DNA of 64,000 nt from JBBQYA01 sp031412335 (lineage in GTDB: Bacteria > Bacteroidota > Bacteroidia > Sphingobacteriales > Sphingobacteriaceae). Of the stretch, positions 24,069 through 32,876 are shown piece by piece. The notes under the pieces were generated by a model that saw only the letters and a program-made list of their open reading frames with translations, had not been told where the DNA came from and did not search any database. How positions within the stretch are numbered: position 1 is the stretch's first letter; each line of letters opens with the position of its first letter. The DNA lies in contig JANOCT010000001.1 of the NCBI GenBank assembly GCA_031412335.1, forward strand, positions 202,201 to 266,200. The letters run 5' to 3'. Position numbers and translations under genes: made by a program.

Positions 24069-25237
24069 ATAATTGGTTTTCCATGGGTTTGTGCAACTAA
24101 CCATTTTTGCAATGCTGGAATTTTATAAACACCATTTAAAACAGAATTAGTAATAAATGGATTTCCAAAAACAGATTGAATTTTTCTTCCCCAAAATAAT
24201 CGGGTACCAAATAACTTGTTCCAGTTTTGCTGATAGGTTCTATAAAGTTCTTCTTGCTGTTTTTTGTTTAATGGAAAATTATTAGGTTTTGCAATAGCGA
24301 TAATTGATTCTGCGAGCAAGTTTGCTCCAGAAATTGCCATTGCCATCCCATTTCCGCATAATGGAGTTATTAATCCAGCGCTATCACCACAGAGCAAAAT
24401 ATTATTTACGACTGATTGTTTATTCGCAAAAGAAATCTGGTTAATTACTTCTGGCTGCTTGTGCATAAAATCAGAATTTTGAAAAATCCCTTTTATTACT
24501 GGGTTTTTGAATAAAATTTCTGTGTTTAATTCTGTTAAATTAGTAAAAGATTTTTCTTTATCTTTTTTATATAAATAACATAAATTATATAAATCAGATT
24601 CAATTTTTACAATTCCACAATATCCATTTTCGAAATTATCTAATCCAACTTCATCTATTGGATAATCAGTTTTTATATGATATTTAACTCCAAGAAAACC
24701 TGTTTTTTTATCGATAAAATCTCTTTCCAGTTTTTTATCCAGTGCATCTCGCTTTCCCCAACTTCCAATAACCAAATTGGCGGATATTTCAATTTCTTCT
24801 GAAGTTTTTAAACTAAAACCTTCATCTTGTTTTTCAATTGATAGTATTTTAGTTTTTTCAAATACCTCTACCCCATTTTGCCGAGCTAGTTTTACTAATT
24901 CTGCATCCATACAATAGCGGCTAATTCCAAATCCACCTGAAACTAAATTACTGTAAAAGTTTTTTCCGGAAGGGGAAGATATTCTGAGTTTGGTAATGGT
25001 AGAAGCTCCGTGTAAATGAGGATTGAATCCTAATTTAATAAGAAATTCTAATACTTCATTGCTCACATATTCGCCACAAACTTTATGAAAAGGATATTCT
25101 TTTTTCTCAAATAATTTGACAGAAAAGCCAGCCTTAGCCAACATTATAGCACTTATCAAACCACCTAAGCCTCCACCAACAATTACAATTTCTGAATGCA
25201 CGAGGTGGTTTGTTTCTTTTGCGTAATGTTCAATCAT
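24065..25237 (-). CDS. FAD-dependent oxidoreductase, geranylgeranyl-reductase-like
   Basis: 390 residues. The N-terminal Rossmann motif is IVGGGLGGLISAIMLAKAGF followed by FEKKEYPFHKVCGEYVS, typical of geranylgeranyl reductase/flavin hydroxylase proteins. The second FAD motif is LLCGDSAGLITPLCGNGMAM near residue 280. It acts on a hydrophobic or polyketide substrate, unidentified. Five bases separate it from the methyltransferase gene upstream, so the two form one unit. In many Bacteroidota this pair follows a type III polyketide synthase; none is present here. Confidence 0.87.
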   Translation of the reverse strand: MIEHYAKETNHLVHSEIVIVGGGLGGLISAIMLAKAGFSVKLFEKKEYPFHKVCGEYVSNEVLEFLIKLGFNPHLHGASTITKLRISSPSGKNFYSNLVSGGFGISRYCMDAELVKLARQNGVEVFEKTKILSIEKQDEGFSLKTSEEIEISANLVIGSWGKRDALDKKLERDFIDKKTGFLGVKYHIKTDYPIDEVGLDNFENGYCGIVKIESDLYNLCYLYKKDKEKSFTNLTELNTEILFKNPVIKGIFQNSDFMHKQPEVINQISFANKQSVVNNILLCGDSAGLITPLCGNGMAMAISGANLLAESIIAIAKPNNFPLNKKQQEELYRTYQQNWNKLFGTRLFWGRKIQSVFGNPFITNSVLNGVYKIPALQKWLVAQTHGKPII

Positions 25238-25242
25238 TCATA

Positions 25243-25941
25243 TTATTTGTGGATAATTATTTGCCAGCGCCATGCCCACATCCACTTAATAATAGTTTGA
25301 TTCAAAAAGTTTGCCTCAAAAATTTCTTGCCATTCATTTTTTGTTAAAGAGCGAGCAACAGAAAGCGGCGCATCATATTTCACTAAATAACTTTTAGATA
25401 CTAATTGAGTAATCCATTTTATCGAATAATAAGCAAACCAGTGGCGATGCAAATCATTTATTATCACTGAAAGTTTTGCTAATTCAAACATTCTTTTCAC
25501 CAGTTTTATCAATTCATCTTTATCAAAATGATGGCAAAACAGACTATTCATCACAATATCAGGCTTGAAATTTTTTAAATTTTCATCAAAAACATCGGCG
25601 GTTAAAAAACTTATGTTATTAAATAATTTAGATTTTTCGAAAGCAAAAAGCGTCATTTCAGGATTTCGGTCTACTCCTATTAATTTCACTTTCTTTCCTT
25701 TTTTATTTGCCCATTTTGCAATTGCCCGCAACATGTCGCCTCCACCACAACCCATATCAATAATTATGATTTCACGATCTGGCAAATTGATAGTATTCAA
25801 TGCATTTAAAATAACTGAATAACCGCCTAAAAGTGTATTTACATTTTCTAATTCATGTAAAGCTTGATGAATATCGTGTTTTGCCACACCTTTTTCATCC
25901 ATTAATTCCGGTAGCGTACTTCGTTTTGAAAAATCGGGCAA
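25243..25941 (-). CDS. class I SAM-dependent methyltransferase
   Basis: 232 residues. SAM-binding motif I is IIDMGCGGGDMLRAIAKWA, then KLIGVDRNPEMT and a DIVMNSLFCHHF catalytic strand. The C-terminal part (WFAYYSIKWITQLVSKS) is hydrophobic and may touch the membrane or a lipid-like substrate. The start appears to be TTG (complement 25939-25941), because the next ATG would remove the conserved FSKRSTLPELMDE segment. It is coupled with the flavoprotein gene downstream. Confidence 0.85.
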   Translation of the reverse strand: MPDFSKRSTLPELMDEKGVAKHDIHQALHELENVNTLLGGYSVILNALNTINLPDREIIIIDMGCGGGDMLRAIAKWANKKGKKVKLIGVDRNPEMTLFAFEKSKLFNNISFLTADVFDENLKNFKPDIVMNSLFCHHFDKDELIKLVKRMFELAKLSVIINDLHRHWFAYYSIKWITQLVSKSYLVKYDAPLSVARSLTKNEWQEIFEANFLNQTIIKWMWAWRWQIIIHK

Positions 25942-26003
25942 TTGAATATTATTTTAAAAAATTAACATAAAAACAGGTAAAAGAAATTAAAAAACTATAA
26001 CAA

Positions 26004-27335
26004 TTATAATAACAACCATGACCCAATACCAAGTAATAAGGTAAAACCTAAAGTATCTGTAAATGTTGTGATAAATATAGATGATGCCACAGCAGGATCA
26101 AAACCAAGCTTTTCGAGAATTATTGGGACTGAAGCACCAGCAATTCCTGCAATAATTAAATTACCTGTCATAGCCATAAATACTACTAAACCAAATAATA
26201 AAGTTTGATGAGTAATAATTGCGACGACACAAGCAATAATTCCAACTACGACTCCATTAAATAATCCAACTAAAAACTCTTTTAAAACGGTATTAAAAAA
26301 AGTAGCATCTGGCAAAGAAGAAAGTGAAATACGTCGGATAGTAACCGCTAATGCCTGAGTTCCAGCATTTCCACCGAGCCCAGCAACTATTGGCATAAAA
26401 GCAGCAAGAATAGTTAAACTTTTAATGGTAGAGGAAAAACTTAATACCACAAAACCTGCTAAAAATGCAGTTCCTAAATTTACTATCAACCAAGGCAGTC
26501 TACTTTTAACCGCTTCTTTCCAATTTCCTGTTAATTCTTCAGTGTCCGAAACTCCAGCAATTTTCAAAATATCCTCTGTGGTTTCTTCCTGCATTACATC
26601 AATAATATCATCAAATGTGACGCGTCCAATTAAAATTTCATTTTTATCAATTACTGGAATACCTGTTAAATTATATTGAGAAAGCAAACTTGCAACCTCT
26701 TCTTGGTCGGTTTCAGGCGAAACGGTAATCAAATCAGTCTCCATTAGGTTTTCTAAAACCGAATTTTGCTTTGCTTTTATAATATTTTTAAGAGAAACCG
26801 AACCCAGTAGCCTGTTTGCGTTATCAACCACATAAATGGTATAAAATTCTTCCATTTCCTCAGACTGGCGAATAATTTCTTCAATTGCTTCCTTTTTAGT
26901 TAGGCTATAATAAAGACGAATCATTTCACTATTCATGATTCCGCCAGCACTATCCGCTGGATAACTTAATAATTTCCGGATGCTAGTTGCATCCTCAATC
27001 GGAATACCTTTTAGTATTTTTTCGCGCTTTTCATCCGAAAGTTGTGCAATAATATCGGTAGCATCATCAATATCAAGTTCTTCTATGATATCGTTTACCA
27101 ATTGTTCATTCAGGTTTTCGAATAAGCGTTCTGGATGTGATTCAAGTTCCATTTCAGAAATAATTTCTGAAGCAGTCTCAACGGGCAACAAATTAATTAT
27201 TTGTTCTCTTGCCTCTTGCGATAATTGACCTAATATTAAAGCTAACTCCGATGAATGGTATTCATCAAGCAATTTAACCAAATCGGTATTATTGCCCTTT
27301 AATGCAGCCTTAATTTTTTTTATATCCTGAATCAT
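26004..27335 (-). CDS. mgtE: MgtE-family magnesium transporter
   Basis: 443 residues: a superhelical N-domain (residues 1-125, LDEYHSSELALILGQL...), two CBS domains (about 130-250, seen in YVVDNANRLLGSVSL and IPVIDKNEILIGRVTFDDII), a connecting helix, and five membrane helices with the pore motif PIVAGLGGNAGTQ and FNTVLKEFLVGLFNG. It imports Mg2+ as a dimer, gated by the CBS domains. The ATG at 27335 is preferred to the open frame's 27398, as MIQDIKKIKAAL begins the N-domain. Confidence 0.95.
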   Translation of the reverse strand: MIQDIKKIKAALKGNNTDLVKLLDEYHSSELALILGQLSQEAREQIINLLPVETASEIISEMELESHPERLFENLNEQLVNDIIEELDIDDATDIIAQLSDEKREKILKGIPIEDATSIRKLLSYPADSAGGIMNSEMIRLYYSLTKKEAIEEIIRQSEEMEEFYTIYVVDNANRLLGSVSLKNIIKAKQNSVLENLMETDLITVSPETDQEEVASLLSQYNLTGIPVIDKNEILIGRVTFDDIIDVMQEETTEDILKIAGVSDTEELTGNWKEAVKSRLPWLIVNLGTAFLAGFVVLSFSSTIKSLTILAAFMPIVAGLGGNAGTQALAVTIRRISLSSLPDATFFNTVLKEFLVGLFNGVVVGIIACVVAIITHQTLLFGLVVFMAMTGNLIIAGIAGASVPIILEKLGFDPAVASSIFITTFTDTLGFTLLLGIGSWLLL

Positions 27336-27408
27336 GTCGTGGCGAAGGTACGAAGCTAAAATTGATATGTTTAACTGAAAATTATATTCGCATTTCAATC
27401 TAGGTTAA

Positions 27409-27422
27409 TGTTGATATCAACA
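27409..27422. promoter_or_regulatory. perfect 14-bp palindrome in the mgtE/TetR intergenic region
   Basis: TGTTGATATCAACA is its own reverse complement. It sits about 75 bases from the mgtE start and 80 from the TetR start. Placement suggests a binding site, but no regulator can be assigned. Confidence 0.35.
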
Positions 27423-27469
27423 ATTCTTAGTAAAACTTTAAAATGGTTTTTTTAATATGATAAAATTTA

Positions 27470-27494
27470 TACTTTTGTCGACTGATTAGTCAGT
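27470..27494 (+). promoter_or_regulatory. -7 box and TetR-type operator of the TetR gene
   Basis: TACTTTTG (27470-27477) matches TAnnTTTG exactly. It is followed at once by ACTGATTAGTCAGT (27481-27494), an inverted repeat with 5-base arms around TTAG. The operator covers the expected transcription start, and the ATG is at 27503: the layout of an autorepressor. Confidence 0.6.
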
Positions 27495-27502
27495 TTATAT
27501 GA

Positions 27503-28063
27503 ATGGAAAAAAGAGAAAAAATTTTAGTTGCTGCATTATACCTATTTGTTGAGTTTGGTTTTCATGGAACGCCAACCAGTAAAATAGCACAGAAAGCTGG
27601 GGTAGCTAATGGAACACTTTTTCATTATTTCGCAACCAAAGAGGAGTTGATTGTAGCTTTATATAGTGAGGTTAAAATGCAAATGGCTGCTTATGTAATG
27701 CAAAATTCTAAACTTGAAAACAGCTTGAAAGAAACAATGAAAGGTCAGTATTTGGCTACTTTATATTTTTCTCTTGATAATAAGTCAGAATTCAAATACA
27801 TGGAACTATTTGGATTATCTCCTTATATTTCAATGATTTCTGAAGAGGAAACAGAGAAAAATAAAAAATGGATCTACGACTTATTGCGCAAAGGAATTAC
27901 AGATAAAATAATTAAACCCTTACCAGTTGATTATTTGCTTACACTAATGAGTAGCCATACTTATGGGCTTAATCAATATTTAATTATAAATGAATTTCCA
28001 AAAGCAAAACAGCATCAATTAATCAATGACACGTTTGAATTGCTTTGGGATATGATAACCTAA
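27503..28063 (+). CDS. TetR/AcrR-family transcriptional regulator
   Basis: 186 residues. The N-terminal helix-turn-helix is KILVAALYLFVEFGFHGTPTSKIAQKAGVANGTLFHYF, the canonical TetR block. The C-terminal ligand domain (about 50-186) is all helical and has no recognised ligand. An operator-like dyad overlaps its promoter, so autorepression is likely. It precedes the SDR/metallohydrolase pair by 68 bases on the same strand and probably controls them. Confidence 0.92.
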   Translation: MEKREKILVAALYLFVEFGFHGTPTSKIAQKAGVANGTLFHYFATKEELIVALYSEVKMQMAAYVMQNSKLENSLKETMKGQYLATLYFSLDNKSEFKYMELFGLSPYISMISEEETEKNKKWIYDLLRKGITDKIIKPLPVDYLLTLMSSHTYGLNQYLIINEFPKAKQHQLINDTFELLWDMIT

Positions 28064-28131
28064 TATATTTGAATAAGTGCTAAAGAATATACAATTAAAA
28101 AATAGAGTGATTAATCAATCAAAAATATAAT

Positions 28132-28944
28132 ATGAAAAAAGTAGTGTTAATAACGGGAGCCTCTGCTGGTATTGGAAAAGAAACCGCCAAACTTTTACTA
28201 AAAAATGGATGCATTGTGTATGGAGCGGCCAGAAGATTAGAAAAAATGCAAGACTTAAAGGAGTTAGGTGTAAAATTATTGGAAATGGATGTTACCGATG
28301 ATGAGTCTATGATTAAAGGTGTAAATGAGATATTAGCTAAGGAACAGAAGATTGATATTTTAATAAATAATGCTGGCTATGGTTCTTATGGTGCATTGGA
28401 AGATGTACCAATTTCAGAAGCTAAGTATCAGTTTGAAGTAAACATTTTTGGTTTAGCCAGACTTACTCAATTGGTTTTACCACACATGAGAAAACAAAAT
28501 TCAGGTAAAATAATCAACGTTTCGTCTATGGGTGGTAAATTTGGTGAGCCACATGGTGCCTGGTATCACGCAACTAAATATGCTGTTGAAGGATTGAGTG
28601 ATAGTCTGCGTATGGAATTAAAGCAATTTGGAATAGATGTAATAATTATTCAACCAGGTTCCATACTTACCGAATGGAATAAAATTGCAAGAGATAATAT
28701 GATGAAAATTTCTGGTAATACCGCTTATAAAAATTTAGTTCAAAAACATGTTAAAATGTTTGAAAATGCAGATGAAAGAGGGTCAAAACCAATTGTAATT
28801 GCTGAAATTATTGCTAAAGCTGTAGCAGCAGAAAAACCTAAAACACGCTATGTAGCAGGCGAAGGAGCTAAAATTATACTTTTTCTACGTCGAATACTTT
28901 CGGATAGAATGTTCGATAAATTACTCTTGAGTCAAATGAAATAA
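28132..28944 (+). CDS. short-chain dehydrogenase/reductase
   Basis: 270 residues. Classical SDR motifs: the NAD(P)-binding TGASAGIGKE (residues 7-16), LINNAGYGSYG, the catalytic Ser in INVSSMGG and YHATKYAVEG with Tyr and Lys. The C-terminal extension RYVAGEGAKIILFLRRIL is typical of the retinol-dehydrogenase-like group. The substrate is unknown. It lies six bases before the MBL-fold gene. Confidence 0.92.
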   Translation: MKKVVLITGASAGIGKETAKLLLKNGCIVYGAARRLEKMQDLKELGVKLLEMDVTDDESMIKGVNEILAKEQKIDILINNAGYGSYGALEDVPISEAKYQFEVNIFGLARLTQLVLPHMRKQNSGKIINVSSMGGKFGEPHGAWYHATKYAVEGLSDSLRMELKQFGIDVIIIQPGSILTEWNKIARDNMMKISGNTAYKNLVQKHVKMFENADERGSKPIVIAEIIAKAVAAEKPKTRYVAGEGAKIILFLRRILSDRMFDKLLLSQMK

Positions 28945-28950
28945 AACAGC

Positions 28951-30072
28951 ATGTTAATCTTTTTAAAAAAAATAATGATCGTATTCTTCGCTTTAATCGT
29001 GATTGTTGTAATTGCAATTGCACTTTTTATGCAACAACAAAAATTTGGAAATCTACCTTCAGGAAATCGCTTGGAAAGAATTAAAAAATCACCAAATTAT
29101 AGAGATGGTAGCTTTCAAAATTTGAGTAATACTCCTGCGCTTACAGAAGGAGTTTCGTATACGAAAGTCATGACAGAATTTTTCTTTTCCGATAAAAAGA
29201 AATTAAGACCATTGTCAAATATCCCATCAGTAAAAACTAATCTGTTAATTCTTGATCCTTCCCAAGATATTCTGATTTGGTTTGGGCATTCCTCTTATTT
29301 TATGCAATTAGATGGAAAAAAGATTTTAGTAGATCCAGTTTTTAGCGGACATGCCTCTCCCCTTTCTACCTCTATCAAAGCATTTAATGGAACTGATAGA
29401 TATACTTCAGAAGATATACCAGAAATTGATTATTTATTCATTTCGCATGATCATTGGGATCATACAGATTATGAAACACTTTTAGAACTAAAACCAAAAA
29501 TTAAGAAAATAATTACTGGTTTAGGCACAGGTGAACATTTTGAAAAATGGGGCTTTGATACCTTGTTAATTCACGAAAAAGATTGGAATGAAGAATTAAT
29601 ATTAGATTCAGGATTTGTTGCTCATACCATTCCTGCTCGACATTTTTCGGGCAGAGGTTTGTCCAGAAATAAAGCGTTATGGACATCTTTTGCATTATTA
29701 ACTCCAAATCATAAAATATTTATTGGTGGTGATAGTGGTTATGATTCACACTTTGAAAAAGCAGGTAAAAAATTTGGTTATTTTGATGTGGCTATTTTAG
29801 AAAATGGACAATATGATAAGAGTTGGAAATACATTCACATGATGCCCGAAGAAGTTTTACAAGCTTCTAAAGATTTAAAAGCAAAGCGATTATTTCCAGT
29901 TCATTCTTCAAAATTTGCCTTAGGAAATCATTCTTGGGATGAACCATTAACTAAAATTTCTGAACTAAATAAAGAACAAAAATTAAAACTTATGACTCCA
30001 ATCATTGGAGAAATTGTTAATTTAAATGATACAAATCAAGTTTTCGCAGAATGGTGGAAAGGGATTTACTGA
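28951..30072 (+). CDS. membrane-anchored MBL-fold metallohydrolase (NAPE-PLD/UlaG-like)
   Basis: 373 residues. An N-terminal membrane helix (about 7-28) is followed by a metallo-beta-lactamase domain: ILIWFGHSSYFMQLDGKKIL, DPVFSGHASP, the zinc motif ISHDHWDHTDYE near residue 172, PARHFSGRG, FIGGDSGYD and FPVHSSKFAL. The FGHSS and PARHFSGR blocks are those of the NAPE-phospholipase-D/UlaG branch; a phospholipid or other phosphodiester substrate is plausible but unproven. It is probably co-transcribed with the SDR gene. Confidence 0.88.
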   Translation: MLIFLKKIMIVFFALIVIVVIAIALFMQQQKFGNLPSGNRLERIKKSPNYRDGSFQNLSNTPALTEGVSYTKVMTEFFFSDKKKLRPLSNIPSVKTNLLILDPSQDILIWFGHSSYFMQLDGKKILVDPVFSGHASPLSTSIKAFNGTDRYTSEDIPEIDYLFISHDHWDHTDYETLLELKPKIKKIITGLGTGEHFEKWGFDTLLIHEKDWNEELILDSGFVAHTIPARHFSGRGLSRNKALWTSFALLTPNHKIFIGGDSGYDSHFEKAGKKFGYFDVAILENGQYDKSWKYIHMMPEEVLQASKDLKAKRLFPVHSSKFALGNHSWDEPLTKISELNKEQKLKLMTPIIGEIVNLNDTNQVFAEWWKGIY

Positions 30073-30135
30073 ATTATTTATAATTAATTCTAAAGAAAAT
30101 TTCTAAAGTTTAATTCAAAATGAATTTTAATTTTT

Positions 30136-30165
30136 ATACCTTTTGGTAATATACCTTTTGGTAAA
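30136..30165. repeat. 15-bp tandem duplication in a convergent intergenic gap
   Basis: ATACCTTTTGGTAAT at 30136-30150 is repeated as ATACCTTTTGGTAAA at 30151-30165. Each copy contains the small dyad ACC-TTTT-GGT. The surrounding 192-base gap between convergent genes is otherwise plain AT-rich sequence. Confidence 0.6.
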
Positions 30166-30264
30166 ATATTATTTGATATTAAAGATGAAAATTAAATTTT
30201 CAATTAAATAACTATTGAACTTATTTTAATTAAATCTCATAATTAATTTTAATTATAAATTTTA

Positions 30265-31611
30265 CTAAACCCCCAAAAACTCTTCTATTACCATTTTACT
30301 TTCTCCAACCTGAAAATCATTTTCAATATTTGGAATCGAAAGAAGTTGTTCAAACAATTTATCTTGTTTTTTGCCTGCTTCCAACGCTTCCCGATATGGT
30401 ACATTAGAAAAACTAACCATTGAATATTTGGGCAAATAATTTTCTGGATAAGTTTCTGCTATCCACTTTTCAATTTTTTTGCGAAGCAAAAACTGTGGAT
30501 CTGCAACCTTATCACGCATTTCGATAAAATTTTCGTACGCCATAGCTGCAATCGCATTGGCATCTGGAATTCTATTTTGACTAAACAATTCCATTAAATC
30601 CGCAATATCTTTATCCGAATTCTCTAACAACGAATCCAACAAGGTGCAATCTTCAAAGCCTGAATTCATACCTTGTCCAAAGAAAGGTACAATTGCATGA
30701 GAAGCATCGCCCAGCAGACAAACTTTATTACCAAAATTCCATGGACTACATTGAATGGTAACTAAAGATGAAACTGGGTTTTGTTCTGTTTGCACAGCCA
30801 AATCAGGGATTAAAGAATATGCCGTTGGGAAAGCTGTTTTGATAAACTGATCCCATTCTTCGGTGGTGGTTAATTTCTCAAAAGAAATTTCACCTTTAAA
30901 TGGAATAAAAAGCGTACAGGTAAAAGTATTATCAGTATTTGGTAAAGCTATCATCATATAACTATTTCTCGGCCAAATATGTAAAGCATTTAAATCTAAT
31001 TGTGCGCTTCCATCTGCCGCCGCCGGAATCGATAATTCTTTATAACCATGCTCTAAGAAATTTTGAGAATAATTAAACAAATCAGTTTTTTGCATGGCTT
31101 GCCTAACCATTGAAAAAGCACCATCTGTGCCGAAAAGTAAATCCGCTTCTATCGTGTTTTTTTGATTTGTTAAATTATTCTCAACATGTAATGCTGCATT
31201 TTTCAGATCAACGTCAATACATTTTTGATTGAAATGGAAAGTAATATTCGGTTCTCTGGAAGCTATTTCTAGCAATTTTCGATTCAATCCATTTCTGGAA
31301 ACAGAAAAAATAGCTTCTCCATCTTTTCCATACGGTTGATAAACTTTTTCTCCATTTTCTAAGTGTATCATTCTTCCTGGCATTGCGATACCAACTCCAC
31401 GAATTTCATCCTCTAAATCTACTTTCTTAAGCGCTGTCCAGCCTCGCTCACTCATGGCTAAGTTTATTGACCTGCCTGGTGCAACTTTTATGGATCTCAA
31501 ATCTGGTCTCCGTTCAAAAACATTGACCTTATATCCTCTTCTTGCTAAAAAAATAGACAATAATGATCCTACTAATCCTGCTCCTGCAACGGCTATATTT
31601 TTGGTACTCAT
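30265..31611 (-). CDS. kmo: Kynurenine 3-monooxygenase
   Basis: 448 residues. FAD-dependent aromatic hydroxylase: GAGLVGSLLSIFLARRGYKVNVFE at the N-terminus, APGRSINLAMSERGW (the KMO-specific SINLALS-type motif), FGTDGAFSMVRQAM and CLLGDASHAIVPFFGQGMNSGFED. It hydroxylates L-kynurenine to 3-hydroxykynurenine with NADPH and O2. It overlaps kynU by four bases and ends the minus-strand kynurenine operon. Confidence 0.95.
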   Translation of the reverse strand: MSTKNIAVAGAGLVGSLLSIFLARRGYKVNVFERRPDLRSIKVAPGRSINLAMSERGWTALKKVDLEDEIRGVGIAMPGRMIHLENGEKVYQPYGKDGEAIFSVSRNGLNRKLLEIASREPNITFHFNQKCIDVDLKNAALHVENNLTNQKNTIEADLLFGTDGAFSMVRQAMQKTDLFNYSQNFLEHGYKELSIPAAADGSAQLDLNALHIWPRNSYMMIALPNTDNTFTCTLFIPFKGEISFEKLTTTEEWDQFIKTAFPTAYSLIPDLAVQTEQNPVSSLVTIQCSPWNFGNKVCLLGDASHAIVPFFGQGMNSGFEDCTLLDSLLENSDKDIADLMELFSQNRIPDANAIAAMAYENFIEMRDKVADPQFLLRKKIEKWIAETYPENYLPKYSMVSFSNVPYREALEAGKKQDKLFEQLLSIPNIENDFQVGESKMVIEEFLGV

Positions 31612-32876
31612 TCAATTATTTCTTTTAAAATTTTAATAAAATTATACACATCTTCAAAAGTATTATACATCGGAACTGGTGCTATTCGAATTACATCTGG
31701 TTCTCGCCAATCGCAAATTACACCTCTTTTTGATAGTTCTTCAAATATTTTCCTTCCATTATGCATGGCAACAATAGAGAGTTGCGATCCTCTTTCATTT
31801 TTATTTAATGGCGTAATAATCTGAAACAAAACTTCCTTTTTCTCTTCATTTATTTCGTTAATTAATTGAATACAAAAGTCTGTAAGTGCCAAACTTTTTG
31901 CTCTCAAATTTTCTAATCCTGCTTGTTGAAATAAAAGCAATGCTGCCTTATGAGCAGCCATTGAAAGCACCGGAGCATTACTCAATTGCCATCCTTCTGC
32001 GCCTGCTTGTGGAATAAAACCTTTTTGCATTTTAAATCTGGAAGCAGCATCATGTCCCCACCAACCTGCAAAGCGTGGTAATGTTTTATCTTGAGCATAT
32101 TTTTCGTGAATAAATATTCCACTTACTCCTCCTGGGCCAGAATTTAAATATTTATAGGAGCACCACGTTGCAAAATCTATATCCCAATTATGCAATTGCA
32201 AGGGTATATTTCCAATGGCATGAGCTAAATCTACACCGATTAAAATATCATGTTCTTTACAAAGTTTTGCAATAGTTTCTATGTCGAAAACTTGTCCAGT
32301 GTAATAATTAACGCCGCTTAATAAGACTAAAGCTAACTCATCTTTATTTTCTAAAATACTGTTACAAATACTTTCTGTGCTAATTAAAACTCCATTATTT
32401 GGTTTTACTTCAATTATTGCATTTTCATCAAAGCAATGAAACTTCACTTGACTTTCCACTGCATATTGATCAGAAGGAAAAGCAGATGCCTCCATCAGAA
32501 TTTTGTATTTTTTTGTAGTAGGTCTGTAAAACGAAACCATCATTAAATGCAAATTAACCGTTAACTGGTTCATTGCCACTACTTCTATTTCTTTGGCTCC
32601 AATTAATGGAGCAAGTAAAGGCGAAAAACTTTCGTGATAAGAAACCCAAGGATCATCACCCATGAAATGTCCTTCTACTCCATATTTTTCCCAATGCAGT
32701 AATTCTTTTTCTATGTGTTCACGTACCGATTTTGGTTGTAAACCCAAAGAATTCCCACATAAATAAATACATGGTTTTCCGTTATGTAAAGGTATATGAT
32801 ATTGATTTCTGAAATTAGCCAACAAATCGTTTTGATCTGATTCTAACGCAAAGCTTTTATTTTCTTCTTTATTCAT
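31608..32876 (-). CDS. kynU: Kynureninase
   Basis: 422 residues. PLP-dependent fold-type I enzyme: IYLCGNSLGLQPKSVREHI, VVAMNQLTVNLHLMMVSFYRPT, GVDLAHAIGNIPLQLHNWDIDFATWCSYKYLNSGPGG with the PLP Lys in SYKYLN, and GWWGHDAASRFKM. It cleaves 3-hydroxykynurenine (or kynurenine) to 3-hydroxyanthranilate and alanine. Its start shares a base with the ACMSD stop (TAATG), indicating coupled translation. Confidence 0.96.
   Translation of the reverse strand: MNKEENKSFALESDQNDLLANFRNQYHIPLHNGKPCIYLCGNSLGLQPKSVREHIEKELLHWEKYGVEGHFMGDDPWVSYHESFSPLLAPLIGAKEIEVVAMNQLTVNLHLMMVSFYRPTTKKYKILMEASAFPSDQYAVESQVKFHCFDENAIIEVKPNNGVLISTESICNSILENKDELALVLLSGVNYYTGQVFDIETIAKLCKEHDILIGVDLAHAIGNIPLQLHNWDIDFATWCSYKYLNSGPGGVSGIFIHEKYAQDKTLPRFAGWWGHDAASRFKMQKGFIPQAGAEGWQLSNAPVLSMAAHKAALLLFQQAGLENLRAKSLALTDFCIQLINEINEEKKEVLFQIITPLNKNERGSQLSIVAMHNGRKIFEELSKRGVICDWREPDVIRIAPVPMYNTFEDVYNFIKILKEIIE

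Noticed and set aside
27336..27502. Magnesium riboswitch before mgtE
   Set aside because: The leader is too short for an M-box, and no conserved stems were seen; only a 14-bp palindrome stands out.
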